This document shows, one piece after another, positions 6,368 to 14,505 of a DNA stretch of 64,000 bases. Both the position numbers and the translations under genes were made by a program. Where the stretch lies: the NCBI RefSeq assembly GCF_028736925.1, contig NZ_JAQZAT010000023.1:1-64000 (forward strand), read 5' to 3'. This DNA comes from Flavivirga sp. 57AJ16. Lineage in GTDB: Bacteria; Bacteroidota; Bacteroidia; Flavobacteriales; Flavobacteriaceae. Within the stretch, counting starts at the first letter, position 1. The number at the start of each line of letters is the position of its first letter. Below the pieces are notes generated by a model. That model was not told the origin of the DNA and searched no databases. It saw only the letters and a list, made by a program, of their open reading frames with translations.

Positions 6368-6529
6368 TATAGCTAAATCCATATAAAATAACATGAACCT
6401 TCAGAGTAAAAAACCGAATTTCTTCGTTAAAAATACTCGCCGTAACTAGGCTATGCCTGCGCTTTTTACCTTGAACTTCTATTTTTTATTTCTAAATATT
6501 CTATGCCATTTTATAGCGACTTAGCTATA
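6368..6529 (+). mobile_element. 162-bp MITE-like element, copy 1
   Basis: Terminal inverted repeats of about 22 bp: TATAGCTAAATCCATATAAA at the left, and at the right a sequence reading inward TATAGCTAAGTCGCTATAAA. The interior (ACTCGCCGTAACTAGGCTAT, CCTTGAACTTC) is nearly the same as the reversed copy at 59831-59992, which is also exactly 162 bp. It has no coding capacity. It is inserted in the recombinase fossil just before the RHSYATH codons. Confidence 0.75.
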
Positions 6530-6746
6530 AGGGTATACAACAGCGGCAATACCTAGTTATTGGATATTGATTCCCAGCTATGCCATGATATTGTTTTTTG
6601 AGATAAGGGGACATACTTATAAGAGTTGGACAAAAGAATAAATTTTTTAAAGCACTGAAAATATAATCAAAGAGGGGTGTAGTTCTTTGATAGGGTTTTG
6701 GCAGAAACTTCTAGCCGATATAAAGAAGAATTTTACTATGCTACTA

Positions 6747-7103
6747 TTAATCCTTATTTTTAGGAGGATCCTCTTTTTTAACGGATTTTATTAATCCATC
6801 TACCGCAAAGACAGCCAAGGCAAACCCTCCAATTATCATACATGATTCGGTTGTGAATTCAAGTTTATCACATTCGTTAAAGTAGCCGATCAATCCTATC
6901 TTAAGGCACAAAGATAAAGTGAAGCCAAAGCCTAAAGATTTTATAATATCTTCAACAGCATAGGTCTTCTTTTTGAGCAGTATTCGTGCTATAAAAAATA
7001 TGGAAACACAAGATAAGCCTAAGAATACGCCTAGTTTTATATGGTTTATATTTTGTAGGAAAGAATCGATAGCAGTTTGTGTTATTTTGTAGTAACACAA
7101 CAA
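6747..7103 (-). CDS. hypothetical membrane protein
   Basis: The product is 118 residues with three hydrophobic segments (about 25-42, 57-73, 88-104) and a charged C-terminal tail SVKKEDPPKNKD. I recognise no family. The real start could be internal, since the first residues MLCYYKITQ run into the upstream spacer. A second tiny membrane protein lies 80 bp upstream on the same strand; the pair could be phage- or plasmid-derived, but nothing proves it. Confidence 0.45.
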   Translation of the reverse strand: MLCYYKITQTAIDSFLQNINHIKLGVFLGLSCVSIFFIARILLKKKTYAVEDIIKSLGFGFTLSLCLKIGLIGYFNECDKLEFTTESCMIIGGFALAVFAVDGLIKSVKKEDPPKNKD

Positions 7104-7182
7104 AAATAGCTTTTAGGGTAGTATCGAATTATAAGTTATTTTTAAATAATTGGTTGTTAGTTTTTTATGATTAAAAATGCTT

Positions 7183-7338
7183 CTAAATTAAACTGCTTAC
7201 CAGAAGAATGACAACAAAAGCTAATACTAAGCTGTTAGGAAATGCAGATAATGCAAAAAGAATACCAATGATAGCTACCAGCCGATAAGCAAAGGCGCTA
7301 AGACTTCTTTCTTTTTCGCCTTTAAAAACAAATTTCAT
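7183..7338 (-). CDS. 51-residue membrane peptide
   Basis: ATG at 7338 opens MKFVFKGEKERSLSAFAYRL, followed by about 30 mostly hydrophobic residues (two short segments split by FPNS) and a TAG stop. The positive N-terminus and hydrophobic remainder look like a real one- or two-pass membrane peptide. It is not assignable to a family. It precedes the 118-aa membrane protein on the same strand. Confidence 0.35.
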   Translation of the reverse strand: MKFVFKGEKERSLSAFAYRLVAIIGILFALSAFPNSLVLAFVVILLVSSLI

Positions 7339-7648
7339 TTGTAAATGTCATTAATTATATTTTTAATTTTGATTAGTTATTTAGCCTGCTTATATCACAC
7401 ATAAATAACAAGTATTCCGTTGTATAGGGTGGTACAATATATTCAAAATCGACGAAATACATAACTTTATAAGAAAAACTTGATATAATTATACTTATAG
7501 GTAAATTAATATGTTTTTATATACCTATAATTATATGATTTACATGTGTTACCTATATCTATAGTTGTTTTGTATGTAGTATTAATCCTACAAAATAAGT
7601 TCTTTTTCAGTATTTAAACTTCAAAATACTGTTATAGACTCCCATAGG

Positions 7649-8047
7649 TTATTTTTTAGGCTTATTATGTATGAGGGCGTCCAGTAATTCTGTAGATCTA
7701 AATAGAAACTCTTTTTTAAACCGCCTATTATCCATTAATTCATCAAAATTGTTCTCCAAGGCTTCTATAATGAAGTCTATTTCCTTTTGTCCTATTTTTT
7801 TATAGTTTGGATCTGGTTCTTTTGTATTATCTTTTGAAGTATCATAATTGAGTCCATTTAAATATTCCAAAGAATATTGAGGAAATGCGCTATTTATTTT
7901 AGCTGCCATTTTAGAAGTAAGTTTCTTTGTATCCCCTCTTAATAACTTATATATAGAGCTTTTTCCAGCACCTATTTTGTCTCCGAATTTCTCAGGGGAG
8001 AGCTGGAGTTCATTTATTAATCTTTCTATTTTCTTTGATAGCCTCAT
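7649..8047 (-). CDS. Xre-family HTH transcriptional regulator
   Basis: The product is 132 residues. The N-terminal 60 residues form a Cro/C1-type HTH (LSPEKFGDKIGAGKSSIYKLLRG, then KKLTSKMAAKINSAFPQYS). The pattern, including YSLEYLNG after the HTH, is common in Bacteroidota phage-like repressors. The C-terminal half is helical and unassigned. Three AAAGTGT boxes plus one inverted copy lie just upstream, between this gene and the plus-strand small genes. It probably represses both directions. Confidence 0.72.
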   Translation of the reverse strand: MRLSKKIERLINELQLSPEKFGDKIGAGKSSIYKLLRGDTKKLTSKMAAKINSAFPQYSLEYLNGLNYDTSKDNTKEPDPNYKKIGQKEIDFIIEALENNFDELMDNRRFKKEFLFRSTELLDALIHNKPKK

Positions 8048-8051
8048 ACTA

Positions 8052-8109
8052 AAAGTGTAAAAAAAGTATCACTTTTATTTTAAAGTGTCAGAAAAGTGTC
8101 TTATATTTG
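8052..8109 (+). promoter_or_regulatory. AAAGTGT operator cluster with promoter for the rightward small genes
   Basis: AAAGTGT occurs at 8052-8058, 8082-8088 and 8093-8099, and an inverted ACACTTT-like half (CACTTT) at 8070-8075. The last two direct copies are 11 bp apart. TATATTTG (8102-8109) fits the Bacteroidota -7 element TAnnTTTG for plus-strand transcription, with TTTA about 20 nt upstream as a weak -33. The geometry suits an Xre repressor that shuts off the divergent promoter. Confidence 0.45.
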
Positions 8110-8199
8110 TATGCTAATAATTGTGATACTACAACAAATATATGGTGTAAAACCTTGTAAAACAACAAATGAAAAAATTTACAGGTAAATTAATCCTTA

Positions 8200-8370
8200 A
8201 TGAAAGATTTAATAACACGAGAAAATGAAATAATTCATTTAGTATCAAACAGCTTTAAGGAAAAAGAGTTAGCAGATATATTGTATGCTAGTACTACTAC
8301 GATCAATATTCGTAATATACCGCACAAACTACCTGTTAATAATATTATGGATTTACGAAAACCTCTATGA
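8200..8370 (+). CDS. stand-alone LuxR/GerE-like helix-turn-helix, 56 residues
   Basis: MKDLITRENEIIHLVSNSFK, then EKELADILYASTTTINI and LPVNNIMDLRK, track the LuxR C-terminal HTH (LTxRExEVLxLxAxGxSNKEIAxxLxxSxxTVxxH). The recognition helix (TTTINIRNI) is divergent. The protein is just the DNA-binding domain with no sensor or receiver part. It lies divergent from the Xre gene and 37 bp before another small gene, and may be a minimal regulator or a relic. A 19-codon frame at about 8169 overlaps it and is not credible as a gene. Confidence 0.4.
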   Translation: MKDLITRENEIIHLVSNSFKEKELADILYASTTTINIRNIPHKLPVNNIMDLRKPL

Positions 8371-8407
8371 TCTCAGTTAAAAATATTTAAAACATTAAAA
8401 AAGCATT

Positions 8408-8650
8408 ATGAGCGATATTAATGAAATAGACCATATTAAACAGCTTTTTAGCCAAATAAATAAATCTAATAAAGAGGATTTTTTTGAAAAAGTAGCGGAG
8501 GAGTTCGATATGGTAAAATCCAGTGTTAGGTCCGGTTGGTTTTCTCGTTTTGAAATTCCAATAAAGTATAATGTACGCAAGCATTTAATTGTGTATATGC
8601 AAAATTATATATCATGTGAGGTTAAGAAAAAAAACAAAAGTGATATATAG
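8408..8650 (+). CDS. small conserved-looking protein next to the Xre repressor
   Basis: The product is 80 residues: DFFEKVAEEFDMVKSSVRSG, then WFSRFEIPIKYNVRKHLIVY. I recall similar short Bacteroidota proteins with a WF..F.IP motif near phage-type repressors, but know no function. It looks helical and soluble. It is probably transcribed with the LuxR-like gene from the promoter at 8102. Confidence 0.45.
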   Translation: MSDINEIDHIKQLFSQINKSNKEDFFEKVAEEFDMVKSSVRSGWFSRFEIPIKYNVRKHLIVYMQNYISCEVKKKNKSDI

Positions 8651-9081
8651 GTTGAATATGGTAACTAATAACGATCTTTAGCAGAGAAGTGGTATTATAC
8701 AAGGTTTATAATGTTTAAGTTGCTTCCATAAAAAATTTAAGAAGAGTTCAAAAAGTACTATCCAGGCGCGCATGGTTATTGTTTCTTAAATTAGTAACCC
8801 GTCCAGCTATTGAATTTGGTAATAATGTAGTATTGGCAGGAGCCGCATAAAGCCATCCACCTATTGTCTACATACTCTTGGCAGTTTATTAGTGGTCACA
8901 TTTTCATTAACACTAATAAGCCACGTATTAAAAAATAAGTGCATATTTCCAGCTGCTACATAAGGTGCGTTATGTGTTACTTTTAAAATAATTGGATTTA
9001 TATACATGGTAAGAAAAAACGAAATTGCGATAGAAAGCGATCCCGTTGTTTTTAATTTTTAGTGCTAAGCGTTTTTTGCCT
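8651..9081. other. intergenic stretch without a recognisable gene
   Basis: No gene is supported. An open minus-strand stretch (8748 to about 8870) reads GWLYAAPANTTLLPNSIAG and continues without an ATG. It could be a coding relic, but I cannot name it. Confidence 0.4.
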
Positions 9082-9111
9082 TTTGTAGTTAGGTTTCATT
9101 TTGTTATTTTG
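9082..9111 (+). promoter_or_regulatory. Bacteroidota-type promoter for the CBM9-like gene
   Basis: TTTG (9082-9085), 19 nt, then TATTTTG (9105-9111), one base short of TAnnTTTG. The start codon is 51 bp downstream. Confidence 0.4.
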
Positions 9112-9162
9112 GACATGCTACTTGGGTAGATATTATTACTATACAATTTATCTAATATTTAA

Positions 9163-9822
9163 ATGAAAATGAATACCAAGACCTACAATGTAAATTGTAT
9201 TGAGACGAATCATATTACTATAAATGGCCAAGGAAATAATGTGGTATGGGATAAAGCTGTTACATTAAAAGATTTTGTATCTCCTTGGGAAACAAGACCC
9301 ATTGAAAAAATGGAATTTAAAGCACTTCATGATGGCGTGCATTTGTATTTTTTGTTTAAAGTTTACGATGCTCAGGTCCATATCGATAAAAAAGATGATA
9401 GTATTGATAGTATTAATAATTCGGATAGGGTAGAGCTATTTTTTAGAACCAATGCTTCATTGACTCCTTATTATTGTTTAGAGATCGATCCCACACCAAG
9501 ACTGATGGATTTTAAAGCATATCCAAACAAACAATTTGATTTTAATTGGAATTGGCCAGCTAAAGACATTCAAATTAAATCATCTATCAATGAAAAAGGT
9601 TTTACCGTTGAAGGTGCCATTGGCCTTAAATCACTTACCGACTATGGCTTATTAAAAGAAGGGAAAGTAGAAACCGGATTATATCGTGCAAAATACCACC
9701 AGCAACCAAATGGAAGTTACGAACCTACATGGATAACATGGGTAAACCCAAATACAAAAACACCCAATTTTCACATAGCATCTTCTTTTGGGCTATTAAA
9801 ATTAATTGGAGCTTCGGTTTAA
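9163..9822 (+). CDS. CBM9-like carbohydrate-binding / sugar-binding protein
   Basis: The product is 219 residues and is made of one beta-sandwich domain resembling the CBM9-like family (PF06452). Cues are ITINGQGNNVVWDKAVTLKD, then FKALHDGVHLYFLFKVYDAQ, DSINNSDRVELFF, GFTVEGAIGLKSL and the C-terminal FGLLKL. There is no signal peptide, which is unusual for a polysaccharide-binding protein, so it may act in the cytoplasm or be an enzyme accessory. It is transcribed toward the LacI gene (convergent, 82 bp apart), beside an amino-sugar locus. A second ATG (MNTKTYN) two codons in is equally plausible as the start. Confidence 0.7.
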   Translation: MKMNTKTYNVNCIETNHITINGQGNNVVWDKAVTLKDFVSPWETRPIEKMEFKALHDGVHLYFLFKVYDAQVHIDKKDDSIDSINNSDRVELFFRTNASLTPYYCLEIDPTPRLMDFKAYPNKQFDFNWNWPAKDIQIKSSINEKGFTVEGAIGLKSLTDYGLLKEGKVETGLYRAKYHQQPNGSYEPTWITWVNPNTKTPNFHIASSFGLLKLIGASV

Positions 9823-9904
9823 TAACGCGTCTATTTAAAGTGAAGATGGTATAACATATAAATTCATATTGTTCATACTTGCTTAGGTAAAAAGGAGAAG
9901 GTTA

Positions 9905-10948
9905 TTAGTCCCTCATAAAAGGTTTGACATTTTCAGAATTAATGATGTCTATTGGTAAAAGAATTTCATGTGGCAGCTCTTTTTCAAAAAGTAGATGTTC
10001 TGCCAAGGACTTTAACCCAAGATAGGCTTGTTGCTTGGGGTTCTGATGGATTAAAAAATCGATAACACCATTTTTTAAATGCATAACATTTTCATTCACC
10101 AGGTCATATCCTATAAGAGATATTTTGTTAATATTTAATTTACTTAAAACATCTGCAACTTGATAAGTTTTTGAGGTCGTTACACATATGCCAATAAGGT
10201 TTTTGTGTTCATTTAAGAAATTGGTAAGGGAAACCTCGAAATCATCACGCTTTAACTTTAGTGTAATAATATGGTTCTTAAAGTTGTTAAATTGATTATA
10301 ATATTCCCTAAACCCTTTTTCCTTTTCCTGCATATGTATCGCATTTTTATACTTTTCATCAATATGAATAATAACAATATCCCCTTTTTTCTGTGCGGTA
10401 CTTTGCATTAATTTAGCAGCTACGCGTCCACTTTGATATAAATCCTGGCCAACAAACCCTTTAACAACTTCAGATTCAATACGGTTGTTAATAGTAGAAG
10501 CAATAATACCTAGGTTATGATAGCCTTCTAATGCCATTAGGGTTTCCTTATAAAAAAATGGCACCATTAAAACAGCATCGGGAGATAATTTTTGAACACT
10601 TTTATTCGCGTCTAAAAATGATTTGGTACTTTTCGAATCAAATAATACAGTTTCTATATGTATTCCAAAGGCGTTTAATTCATTAATAACATTATTGATA
10701 CCAGCTATGCAAGGACTCCAATAGACATCAACCTCAGGATTTGGAATCAAAATACAAATGCGATATACCTTGTTGTTTTTTAAATTTCTAGCAATAAGAT
10801 TGGGTTGGTAATCTATTTCCTCAAGAAGCTTTGTTACACTTTCAAGAGCCTTTTTAGATACTTTTCCACGATTATGTATAACCCTATCTACAGTTCCTTT
10901 CGAGACCCCGGCTAAATCGGCAATATCTTTAATGGTATATTTTTTCAT
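9905..10948 (-). CDS. LacI-family transcriptional regulator
   Basis: From MKKYTIKD (10948) the product is 347 residues, normal for LacI. The in-frame ATG at 11023 would put 25 extra residues upstream, running through the operator region, and is rejected. The HTH is YTIKDIADLAGVSKGTVDRV, with the hinge NRGKVSKKALE. A type 1 periplasmic-binding-protein fold follows (ICILIPNPEVDVYWSPCIAG, then FVGQDLYQSGRVAAKLM and LIGYDLVNENVM). It is divergent from the nucleotidyltransferase-kinase-MFS-nagB operon and most likely represses it until an amino sugar or derivative binds. Confidence 0.88.
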   Translation of the reverse strand: MKKYTIKDIADLAGVSKGTVDRVIHNRGKVSKKALESVTKLLEEIDYQPNLIARNLKNNKVYRICILIPNPEVDVYWSPCIAGINNVINELNAFGIHIETVLFDSKSTKSFLDANKSVQKLSPDAVLMVPFFYKETLMALEGYHNLGIIASTINNRIESEVVKGFVGQDLYQSGRVAAKLMQSTAQKKGDIVIIHIDEKYKNAIHMQEKEKGFREYYNQFNNFKNHIITLKLKRDDFEVSLTNFLNEHKNLIGICVTTSKTYQVADVLSKLNINKISLIGYDLVNENVMHLKNGVIDFLIHQNPKQQAYLGLKSLAEHLLFEKELPHEILLPIDIINSENVKPFMRD

Positions 10949-10988
10949 GTATACAAATATATAAAACATTAAATTAAGATCTAAAAAG

Positions 10989-11024
10989 TGTGCACGATAA
11001 CATTTTTTTGTGTGTTCGAGCACA
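10989..11024. promoter_or_regulatory. pair of LacI-type operators in the divergent promoter
   Basis: Two 14-bp imperfect palindromes, TGTGCACGATAACA (10989-11002) and TGTGTTCGAGCACA (11011-11024), share the pattern TGTGnnCGAnnACA. They are spaced 22 bp start to start, about two helical turns. A central CG palindrome is typical of LacI-family sites. They lie 40-76 bp upstream of the LacI start and about 98-133 bp upstream of the operon start. TATTTTTG at 11043-11050 is a possible -7 element for the operon. Confidence 0.55.
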
Positions 11025-11121
11025 TTTTTAATTTTTTTTACTTATTTTTGAAAAAATATTCTAAACGTTAGCTAAAAGAATTGTAAAAAACAACTAAGTT
11101 TATGAACCTTAAAAAAGAGAG

Positions 11122-12024
11122 ATGGAGAAACCAACACTTGTAATTTTAGCAGCAGGAATGGGTAGCCGTTATGGCGGTTTAAAACAAATGGATGCATTGA
11201 CGCCAGAAGGAGATACTATTATTGACTTCTCCATTTTTGATGCGCTTCAGGCTGGGTTTGGAAAGTTTGTGTTTATTATTCGAAAAAGTTTTGAAAAAGA
11301 GTTTAAGGAAATTTTCAATAAAAAATTAGAAGGAAGAGCCGAAGTAGCCTATGTGTATCAAGAACTAGATGAGGTGCCCGAAAAGTATATTAATCCAGAA
11401 AGAAAAAAGCCTTGGGGGACAGGACATGCCCTTTTAATGGCAAAAGATGTGGTTCGGGAGAATTTTGCAGTTATAAATGCTGATGATTTTTACGGTAAAG
11501 AAGCTTTTGATGTTATGGCAAAATCTTTAACGACAAAAAATAAAGCATCCTATGACTTTAATATGATGGCCTATTTGTTAAAAAACACGGTTTCTGATCA
11601 TGGGTTTGTTTCCAGAGGCGAATGCCAGGTAAATGAAGAAGGCTATTTAACAGCTATTACAGAACGTACTCATATAGAAAAAGTTAATGGAAAACTCATG
11701 CGCAAAGATGATGACGGTATTTTAATTCCTATAAATGAAGATACGGTGGTCTCTATGAACTTTTGGGGATTTACACCAAAATACTTTGAGTTTGGAGATA
11801 AATTGTTCAATGCCTTTTTAGAAGCCAATACAGAAAATCTAAAAGCTGAGTTTTTTATACCATCTGTTGTAAACGATATATTAAGGTCGGGAAAAGCTAC
11901 TGTAGAAGTATTAAAATCTGATGCAAAATGGTTTGGCGTTACCTATAAAGAGGACAAAGCGATTGTGCAAAAAGCAATACAAGCATTAAAGCACCAGAAT
12001 ATTTACCCAGCAAAACTTTGGTAG
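11122..12024 (+). CDS. sugar-phosphate nucleotidyltransferase-like protein
   Basis: The product is 300 residues. The N-terminal NTP-transferase signature is LVILAAGMGSRYGGLKQMDA, with a Mg-binding region FAVINADDFYG near residue 120. KPWGTGHALLMAKD precedes it and fits the nucleotide/sugar site. The family makes NDP-sugars from sugar 1-phosphate. It is followed after 1 nt by a NahK-type kinase that would supply a hexosamine 1-phosphate, so UDP-GlcNAc/GalNAc synthesis is a reasonable inference. It is first in an operon with kinase, MFS transporter and nagB, under the LacI regulator. Confidence 0.8.
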   Translation: MEKPTLVILAAGMGSRYGGLKQMDALTPEGDTIIDFSIFDALQAGFGKFVFIIRKSFEKEFKEIFNKKLEGRAEVAYVYQELDEVPEKYINPERKKPWGTGHALLMAKDVVRENFAVINADDFYGKEAFDVMAKSLTTKNKASYDFNMMAYLLKNTVSDHGFVSRGECQVNEEGYLTAITERTHIEKVNGKLMRKDDDGILIPINEDTVVSMNFWGFTPKYFEFGDKLFNAFLEANTENLKAEFFIPSVVNDILRSGKATVEVLKSDAKWFGVTYKEDKAIVQKAIQALKHQNIYPAKLW

Positions 12025-12025
12025 T

Positions 12026-13117
12026 ATGTTATTGAGAAAATTAGAAACAATTTTTAATAAGTTTAACCATAAAGGGATATTCGATTCTTATCAGGAATTA
12101 GCCTCAGGACACATTAATGACACTTATTTAATAATAACAAAAAAGAAGCCATATTTTATTTTGCAACGTATTAACCATGAGGTGTTTAAAGATGTACGTG
12201 GTCTGATAGAAAACAAGGTTGGAGTGAGTCGCCATCTTCAAAAGAAGCTGGGACACTTATCAGAAGGTGAGCTTAAACGTCGTGTGCTTTCATTTGTAGA
12301 TACAAACAAAGGAGATTCATATTACAAGGATGGTGATGGTAATTATTGGAATATGATGTATTATATAGATAATAGCCAGACTTTTGATATAGTTACAAAT
12401 AAAGAAGTCGCTTATGAGGGCGGTAAGTTATCGGGAGAATTTTTGAACCTAACAAGTGATTTTAATCCTTCAAGTTTAATAGAGATTATACCAAAATTTC
12501 ATGACATGTCATTTAGGTACTCCCAGTTTGAGGATGCTCTTAAAGTAGCTTCTAAAGAGCGCCTAATACAAGCAAAGGAATCTATTGATTTTGTGGAAGA
12601 TTTAAGGAAAGAAATGCATATTCTTCAAAGTTTGAAGGAATCTGGTGATATAAAATTACGAGTGACGCATAACGACACAAAAATATCTAACGCATTATTT
12701 GATTTAAATAATAAAGGGCTTTGTGTGATCGATACCGATACGGTTATGCCTGGGATTGTCCATTATGATTTTGGAGATGCTATACGAACTATATGTAATA
12801 CAGCATCAGAAGATGAAAAAGACTTAAGCCTGGTCACTTTCAATCTAGATTACTATGAAGCCTATGTTAAAGGATTTCTAGAAACATTGGGAAACTCATT
12901 AACTCCTATCGAATTGAAATATCTTCCTTTAGGAGCTAAATCTATTATATTTATAATGGGGTTAAGATTTTTGACCGATTTTTTAAACGGTGATGTTTAT
13001 TATAAAATAGAATACCCGGAACACAATTTAGTTCGGTCAAGAAATCAATTTAAATTAGTAAAAAGTTTTTCTGAAAAACATGATGACATTCAAAAAGTAA
13101 TGAGCAAATATCAATAA
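12026..13117 (+). CDS. APH-fold sugar kinase, N-acetylhexosamine 1-kinase (NahK) type
   Basis: The product is 363 residues. It has the aminoglycoside-phosphotransferase fold, with a catalytic loop THNDTKISNALFD (about residues 215-227) and a metal-binding CVIDTDTVMPGIVHYDFGDA (about 234-253). The HNDTK...DTVMPG wording is characteristic of NahK-like N-acetylhexosamine kinases rather than antibiotic kinases. The N-terminal SGHINDTYLI is the nucleotide-binding glycine loop. The probable reaction is GlcNAc/GalNAc plus ATP to the 1-phosphate; a different position or sugar is possible. It is coupled to the upstream nucleotidyltransferase with 1 nt between stop and start. Confidence 0.78.
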   Translation: MLLRKLETIFNKFNHKGIFDSYQELASGHINDTYLIITKKKPYFILQRINHEVFKDVRGLIENKVGVSRHLQKKLGHLSEGELKRRVLSFVDTNKGDSYYKDGDGNYWNMMYYIDNSQTFDIVTNKEVAYEGGKLSGEFLNLTSDFNPSSLIEIIPKFHDMSFRYSQFEDALKVASKERLIQAKESIDFVEDLRKEMHILQSLKESGDIKLRVTHNDTKISNALFDLNNKGLCVIDTDTVMPGIVHYDFGDAIRTICNTASEDEKDLSLVTFNLDYYEAYVKGFLETLGNSLTPIELKYLPLGAKSIIFIMGLRFLTDFLNGDVYYKIEYPEHNLVRSRNQFKLVKSFSEKHDDIQKVMSKYQ

Positions 13118-13143
13118 TAATATTAATAATTGAAAACAGAGAC

Positions 13144-14472
13144 ATGTCCAATTCACAACAATCATTAGCAAAAACAAATTACACCATTCCAATAGCAATT
13201 ATAGCAGGTCTATTTTTCATATTTGGATTTGTAACTTGGATTAACGGAGCATTGATTCCTTTTATGAAAACAATAAATGAATTAACTGATGCCCAATCTT
13301 ATTTGGTAGCATCGGCATCTTACATTTCATTTGTCGTCATGGCACTACCAGCATCTTACATTTTAAACAAAATAGGTTATAAAAAAGGGATGTCACTAGG
13401 TTTGGTAATAATGGGTTTAGGCGCTTTGGTTTTTATACCGGCAGCCGAAGCCAGAACCTACTGGGTATTTTTAACAGGTATTTTTATTCAAGGTATTGGA
13501 ATGACGTTATTACAAACTGCAGCCAACCCTTACATTACTATTTTAGGTCCTATAGAAAGTGGTGCTAAACGAATTGCTATTATGGGCATAGCTAATAAAA
13601 CAGCTGGAGCCTTGGGGTCCTTGATATTTGGGGCGTTACTATTATCAGGTATTGACGATGTTAAAGAAAAGTTAGGGAGCGTTTCTGCCGATGAAAAAGG
13701 AATTCTTTTGGACACTATGGCCGACAGTGTTTTTATGCCGTATTTAGTTATGGCCATTGTATTGTTTATTTTGGGAATATTAATAAGAAAAGCACCGTTA
13801 CCATATGTTGAAGCTACAGAAACTGAAGAAACAAAAGATGGCGAAACTCCAAAAACAAACATTTTTCAATTTCCACATTTATGGTTAGGGGTATTGGCAT
13901 TGTTTGTGTATGTAGGCGCCGAAGTGGTTGCGGGAGACACGATTATAGCCTATGGGATCTCTTTAGGATTTCCAGCAGCCGATGCTAAGTTTTTTACAAC
14001 GCTAACTTTATTGGCCATGGTTTTTACGTATGCTTTGGGTGTTTTTTTAATTCCGAAATATGTAAACCAAGGGACAGCGCTTAAAATTAGTGCAGCTCTG
14101 GGAATTATTTTCAGTGTGTGCATCTTGTCAACAACAGGCTTTGCTTCAATCTTGTTCGTAGCAGCTTTAGGTATTGCTAACGCATTAGTTTGGCCTGCTA
14201 TTTGGCCATTGACCTTGAATGGTCTTGGTAAATTTACCAAAACAGCTTCAGCTTTATTAGTCATGTCTATCTCAGGTGGTGCCATTATACCCCCGCTTTA
14301 TGGTAGAATGGTAGATGCGAATAAGCATGAACTGATAGTAAATGGGGTAAATGAAGCTGAAGCTTTGGCTACAGCATCGACAAGTAGTTATTGGATTTTA
14401 ATTCCTTGCTATACCATGATACTATTTTTTGCTATTTGGGGATATAAGTTCAAGAATTGGAGTAAAAAATAA
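13144..14472 (+). CDS. FucP-family MFS sugar transporter (NagP-like)
   Basis: The product is 442 residues with 12 hydrophobic helices. The N-terminus IPIAIIAGLFFIFGFVTWIN, then GALIPFMK, is typical of the FucP/GlcP/NagP proton symporters. Further marks are QTAANPYITILGP and WPAIWPLTLNGLGK. It lies between the kinase and nagB, which suggests uptake of GlcNAc or a related amino sugar across the inner membrane. The loop near residues 225-240 is highly acidic and polar (EATETEETKDGETPKTN), as expected of the central cytoplasmic loop. Confidence 0.85.
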   Translation: MSNSQQSLAKTNYTIPIAIIAGLFFIFGFVTWINGALIPFMKTINELTDAQSYLVASASYISFVVMALPASYILNKIGYKKGMSLGLVIMGLGALVFIPAAEARTYWVFLTGIFIQGIGMTLLQTAANPYITILGPIESGAKRIAIMGIANKTAGALGSLIFGALLLSGIDDVKEKLGSVSADEKGILLDTMADSVFMPYLVMAIVLFILGILIRKAPLPYVEATETEETKDGETPKTNIFQFPHLWLGVLALFVYVGAEVVAGDTIIAYGISLGFPAADAKFFTTLTLLAMVFTYALGVFLIPKYVNQGTALKISAALGIIFSVCILSTTGFASILFVAALGIANALVWPAIWPLTLNGLGKFTKTASALLVMSISGGAIIPPLYGRMVDANKHELIVNGVNEAEALATASTSSYWILIPCYTMILFFAIWGYKFKNWSKK

Positions 14473-14505
14473 ATTAAAGAAAAAGAAAACAATAAAAACA
14501 AAAAC

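Larger units (their letters stand above)
5975..6746. other. gene-poor segment with recombinase fossil and MITE
   Basis: There is no intact gene. From left to right it holds a hairpin (6060-6083), an inverted CTTGTGCAAC / GTTGTAGCAAG pair (about 6109-6141), a tyrosine-recombinase fossil (6147-6367), a 162-bp MITE (6368-6529) and about 215 bp in which I see nothing. Confidence 0.6.

Noticed and set aside
8169-8228. 19-codon leader-like frame MKKFTGKLILNERFNNTRK
   Set aside because: It overlaps the LuxR-like micro-gene in another frame and has no attenuator hairpin after it.
8748-8870. Open minus-strand stretch reading GWLYAAPANTTLLPNSIAG
   Set aside because: No start codon and no family recognised; it may be a coding relic but cannot be supported as a gene.
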